Of a DNA stretch of 7,983 nucleotides, positions 6,482-7,983 are shown piece after piece. Below the pieces are notes generated by a model that did no database searches, was not told the origin of the DNA, and saw only the letters and a list, made by a program, of their open reading frames with translations. Where the stretch lies: positions 1-7,983 of the forward strand of contig JAAUSP010000343.1 in NCBI GenBank assembly GCA_012032575.1, read 5' to 3'. How positions within the stretch are numbered: the stretch's first letter is position 1; every line of letters begins with the position of its first letter. This stretch comes from Anaerolineales bacterium (GTDB taxonomy: Bacteria > Chloroflexota > Anaerolineae > 4572-78 > J111). Made by a program: the position numbers and the translations under genes.

Positions 6482-7363
6482 CTACAAATCGGGAGAATCT
6501 CCCCAAATCGAAACGGCGACAGTAGTCGTCCACTGCTCAGGATATTGAGCAATTGCTTTTTCCATTTCACTGATGACATACTTTAGGCTAACCCGCACTC
6601 GTTCTTCTTCACTGCCCTGAGCAGGCGGATAAAAGGGAGGCAAAAAGTAAGCCTGGTGAGTGTGACCCAGATTACGATGGCTAAAACCAACAACCAAGGG
6701 AACATTCATCCGTACAGCCAGTCGTACATAGCCATCGGGTAGATGCGCCGGATAACCGAAAAAATCAATGATCTGTCCGGTTTGAGTCACATTGCGGTCC
6801 GCGGCTATACCTGCAATACCACCCTTTTTGAGCACCCGAATTAGCTCAAGTAACGATCCATCAGCCGGAACAAGTTTTAATCCTTTTCTCAGGCGTAAAG
6901 CGCAAACATAATCAAAAACTTCAGGTGGCTCCATCCGCATAACTGGAATGGTAATGTCTGACCCTCGTTGCAATATTGCGTAGAGTACCGTTTCAATATT
7001 TCCCAAATGGATCGAGATCATAACAATACCCCGACCTTGAGCCAGGGCCACTTCGACGTTTTCCCAGCCACTTACAGTTAGCAATCGCTCTATCGCCTTG
7101 TCATCTAAATTTGGTAGGCGAAATAGATCAAAAAAGTTATACAGTAGATGACAGAATGTTGCCCTGCCCCGGCGATTGATTTCCGCCTGGCTCACCTGCG
7201 GCCCCAAAACCCGCCGCAGATTAGCCTGAATATTCATCCGGCCCGGCTTATAAACTTGATACAGAACGCCCCCCAGCCAGGCACACAATTGATAACCCAA
7301 CGCCGGGGGTATTCTGGGCACAACGGCTCCACCCAGACGATAGAGCAAATAGGTTAGACTCAT
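6482..7363 (-). CDS. LpxL/HtrB/PatA-like lysophospholipid (lauroyl-type) acyltransferase
   Basis: The 293-residue protein has the layout of the bacterial lipid A/PIM acyltransferase family, which transfers fatty acyl groups to a glycolipid or lysolipid at the inner membrane. The catalytic H-x4-E is ISIHLGNIET (H119, E124). Downstream family landmarks are R157/R159 in CALRLRKG, the ADR at 188-190 followed by FFGYPAHLPDGYVRLA (201-216), and the C-terminal YPEQW (274-278) characteristic of LpxL-type enzymes. The N-terminus is moderately hydrophobic (residues 1-38), as expected for membrane association. The length is normal. The ATG at 7363 lies 5 nt after the stop of the upstream gene and lacks a clear Shine-Dalgarno. 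Since a CDP-alcohol phosphatidyltransferase lies downstream on the same strand, a PatA-like role in acylating an inositol- or glycerol-based phospholipid is plausible. Lipid A synthesis is less likely if the host is a Chloroflexota. Confidence 0.9.
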   Translation of the reverse strand: MSLTYLLYRLGGAVVPRIPPALGYQLCAWLGGVLYQVYKPGRMNIQANLRRVLGPQVSQAEINRRGRATFCHLLYNFFDLFRLPNLDDKAIERLLTVSGWENVEVALAQGRGIVMISIHLGNIETVLYAILQRGSDITIPVMRMEPPEVFDYVCALRLRKGLKLVPADGSLLELIRVLKKGGIAGIAADRNVTQTGQIIDFFGYPAHLPDGYVRLAVRMNVPLVVGFSHRNLGHTHQAYFLPPFYPPAQGSEEERVRVSLKYVISEMEKAIAQYPEQWTTTVAVSIWGDSPDL

Positions 7364-7368
7364 TGGGC

Positions 7369-7708
7369 TTAGTTCACATAAATGGCCCCGGTTCCCCGGA
7401 CAGTTTTGCCATCGGAACCAATTGCATCCGCGCCCACAATATATGTTCCTGTAACTGGAGGGACGGTTTCTTCAACCTCCAGACGACACTCCGTTGCGCC
7501 ATTACAATTGTGGTCGCCCCCCCTTGAGCGCAGTTAGGTTTTGGGTAAAGATACCCCAGGTGAACTCTCTAACTCCACCCGGGTCTCTGACAACAAAGAC
7601 AATTTTCACGTCGTCGTTCGCACTAAACTGGTCCCCATCGGGTAGTTCAATGGTTACGACGGTTTGACTCGCTGGCGGCTGCGTGGGCGGCGGCGGGGCC
7701 GGCGGAGC
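7369..7708 (-). pseudogene. C-terminal part of a Pro-linker/Ig-like-domain protein, frameshifted and lacking its N-terminus
   Basis: From the right, a proline-rich linker (APPAPPPPTQPP, from about 7708) leads into a beta-sandwich-like domain: TIELPDGDQFSANDDVKI, VFVVRDPGGVREFTWGIF. The frame closes early at 7502, but dropping one G from the seven-G run (7523-7517) continues the domain with KGGDHNCNGATECRLEVEE, then TGTYIVGADAIGS and VRGTGAIYVN, ending at the TAA at 7371-7369. The two Cys could form a disulfide. The style matches extracytoplasmic lipoproteins of Chloroflexota, with a Pro/Thr linker before an Ig/Big-like domain. The N-terminus, including any signal or lipobox, is absent because the sequence changes identity at about 7709. 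It ends 5 nt before the acyltransferase, so it was probably first in this operon. The function is unknown. Confidence 0.65.
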
Positions 7709-7730
7709 GATTCTGCTGAAAGGCGAAACG
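7690..7730. other. Probable chimeric join between two unrelated sequences
   Basis: Left of about 7709 the coding signal is on the minus strand (Pro-rich linker and Ig-like domain, moderate GC). Right of it the coding signal is on the plus strand, strongly GC-rich, and reads as the middle of a TonB-dependent receptor. Neither gene has a natural end here: the minus gene has no start and the plus gene has no start. The exact base is uncertain because both sides are GC-rich in the linker. Confidence 0.6.
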
Positions 7731-7983
7731 GTCAGCATGGGGATCAACCTGGCCGTGTCCGACCGCGGGCTGGGGAATACGCAGAGCAACGACGGCGACG
7801 AGGGCAACCGCATCGAGGACGTCGCCCGCCACCAGGCCAACGCCTGGGTGCAGTACCGCTTCCTCGGCGGCCCGGTGGCCGGATTGCGCCTGGCCGGCGG
7901 CGTGACCCACGTCGGTGACCGGCCGGGTGAGTAATGCCAACACCTTCATGCTGGGCGGTTATACGACGGTGGACCTCTCGGCG
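7710..7983 (+). CDS. Fragment of a TonB-dependent (siderophore-type) outer-membrane receptor, frameshifted
   Basis: The plus-strand frame from 7710 reads SNDGDEGNRIEDVARHQANA, then WVQYRFLGGPVAGLRLAGGV and VGDRP before a TAA at 7932-7934. The adjacent frame continues with SNANTFMLGGYTTVDLSA to the window edge. These are the last beta-strands of TonB-dependent siderophore receptors: the R..RHQA..W..Y.F, GLrLgGGv..vGdR and NtF.LpgYt.vDl.a motifs. Removing one G from GGG at 7925-7927 restores the frame. Such receptors import iron-siderophores across the outer membrane and are typical of Proteobacteria and Bacteroidota. Both ends are missing. The GC content is far above the neighbouring genes, and nothing to its left on the plus strand looks like its plug or barrel. 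Confidence 0.7.

Noticed and set aside
7647..7949. Minus-strand ORFs and a second plus-strand ORF over the GC-rich right end
   Set aside because: Only the plus frame with the RHQANAW and NTFMLGGYT motifs resembles a known protein; the others are Arg- or Ala-rich antisense or off-frame readings. The first 44 residues of the 7502-7840 minus ORF are likewise antisense to the receptor.
1..7983. CRISPR arrays, tRNA/rRNA genes, insertion sequences or attachment sites
   Set aside because: I saw no regularly spaced repeats, no cloverleaf-like segments, no transposase or integrase motifs and no obvious direct repeats at the edges of the AT-rich block.

Overview
The window is a bacterial fragment with almost every gene on the minus strand, so it is best read from right to left. 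The gene content suggests Chloroflexota (Anaerolineae-like): a Pro-rich lipoprotein-type protein with an Ig-like end, an LpxL/PatA-like acyltransferase beside a CDP-alcohol phosphatidyltransferase, and a trypsin-STAND protein with its TRYPCO1 partner. This assignment is an inference from gene style; there is no rRNA or other marker.

Layout in the direction of transcription. (1) 7983-7710 holds a GC-rich piece of a TonB-dependent outer-membrane receptor on the plus strand. It fits nothing else here and is probably a chimeric join. (2) 7708-7369 is the C-terminal end of a Pro-linker/Ig-like protein, frameshifted at a run of seven G. (3) 7363-6482 is a lysophospholipid/lauroyl-type acyltransferase, starting 5 nt after the previous stop. 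(4) 6405-1874 is a visibly AT-richer block: a TRYPCO1 protein (frameshifted), a trypsin-like protease fused to a STAND NTPase, two further ORFs that look like the broken-off alpha-solenoid of that same protein, and a small membrane protein with His/Asp motifs of DUF457/YdjM-like membrane hydrolases. (5) 1861-1274 is a CDP-alcohol phosphatidyltransferase. (6) 1273-1181 is an intergenic region holding a nested inverted repeat and a possible promoter. (7) 1180-1 is an M20 metallopeptidase, cut by the window edge.

How they work together: the acyltransferase and the phosphatidyltransferase would be a membrane phospholipid/glycolipid pair, comparable to the pgsA-patA neighbourhood of actinobacteria. 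The AT-rich block between them is the interesting part. TRYPCO1 + trypsin + STAND NTPase + helical sensor is the architecture of predicted NTP-dependent biological conflict (immunity or cell-suicide) systems. The sensor would be the solenoid, the switch the NTPase, the protease an effector or processing enzyme, and the membrane protein a candidate further effector.

Caution: at least four reading-frame breaks lie in this 8 kb, several exactly at homopolymer runs, and one in-frame TAA lies between the NTPase and the solenoid. Sequencing or assembly error is therefore a serious alternative to gene decay or programmed recoding.
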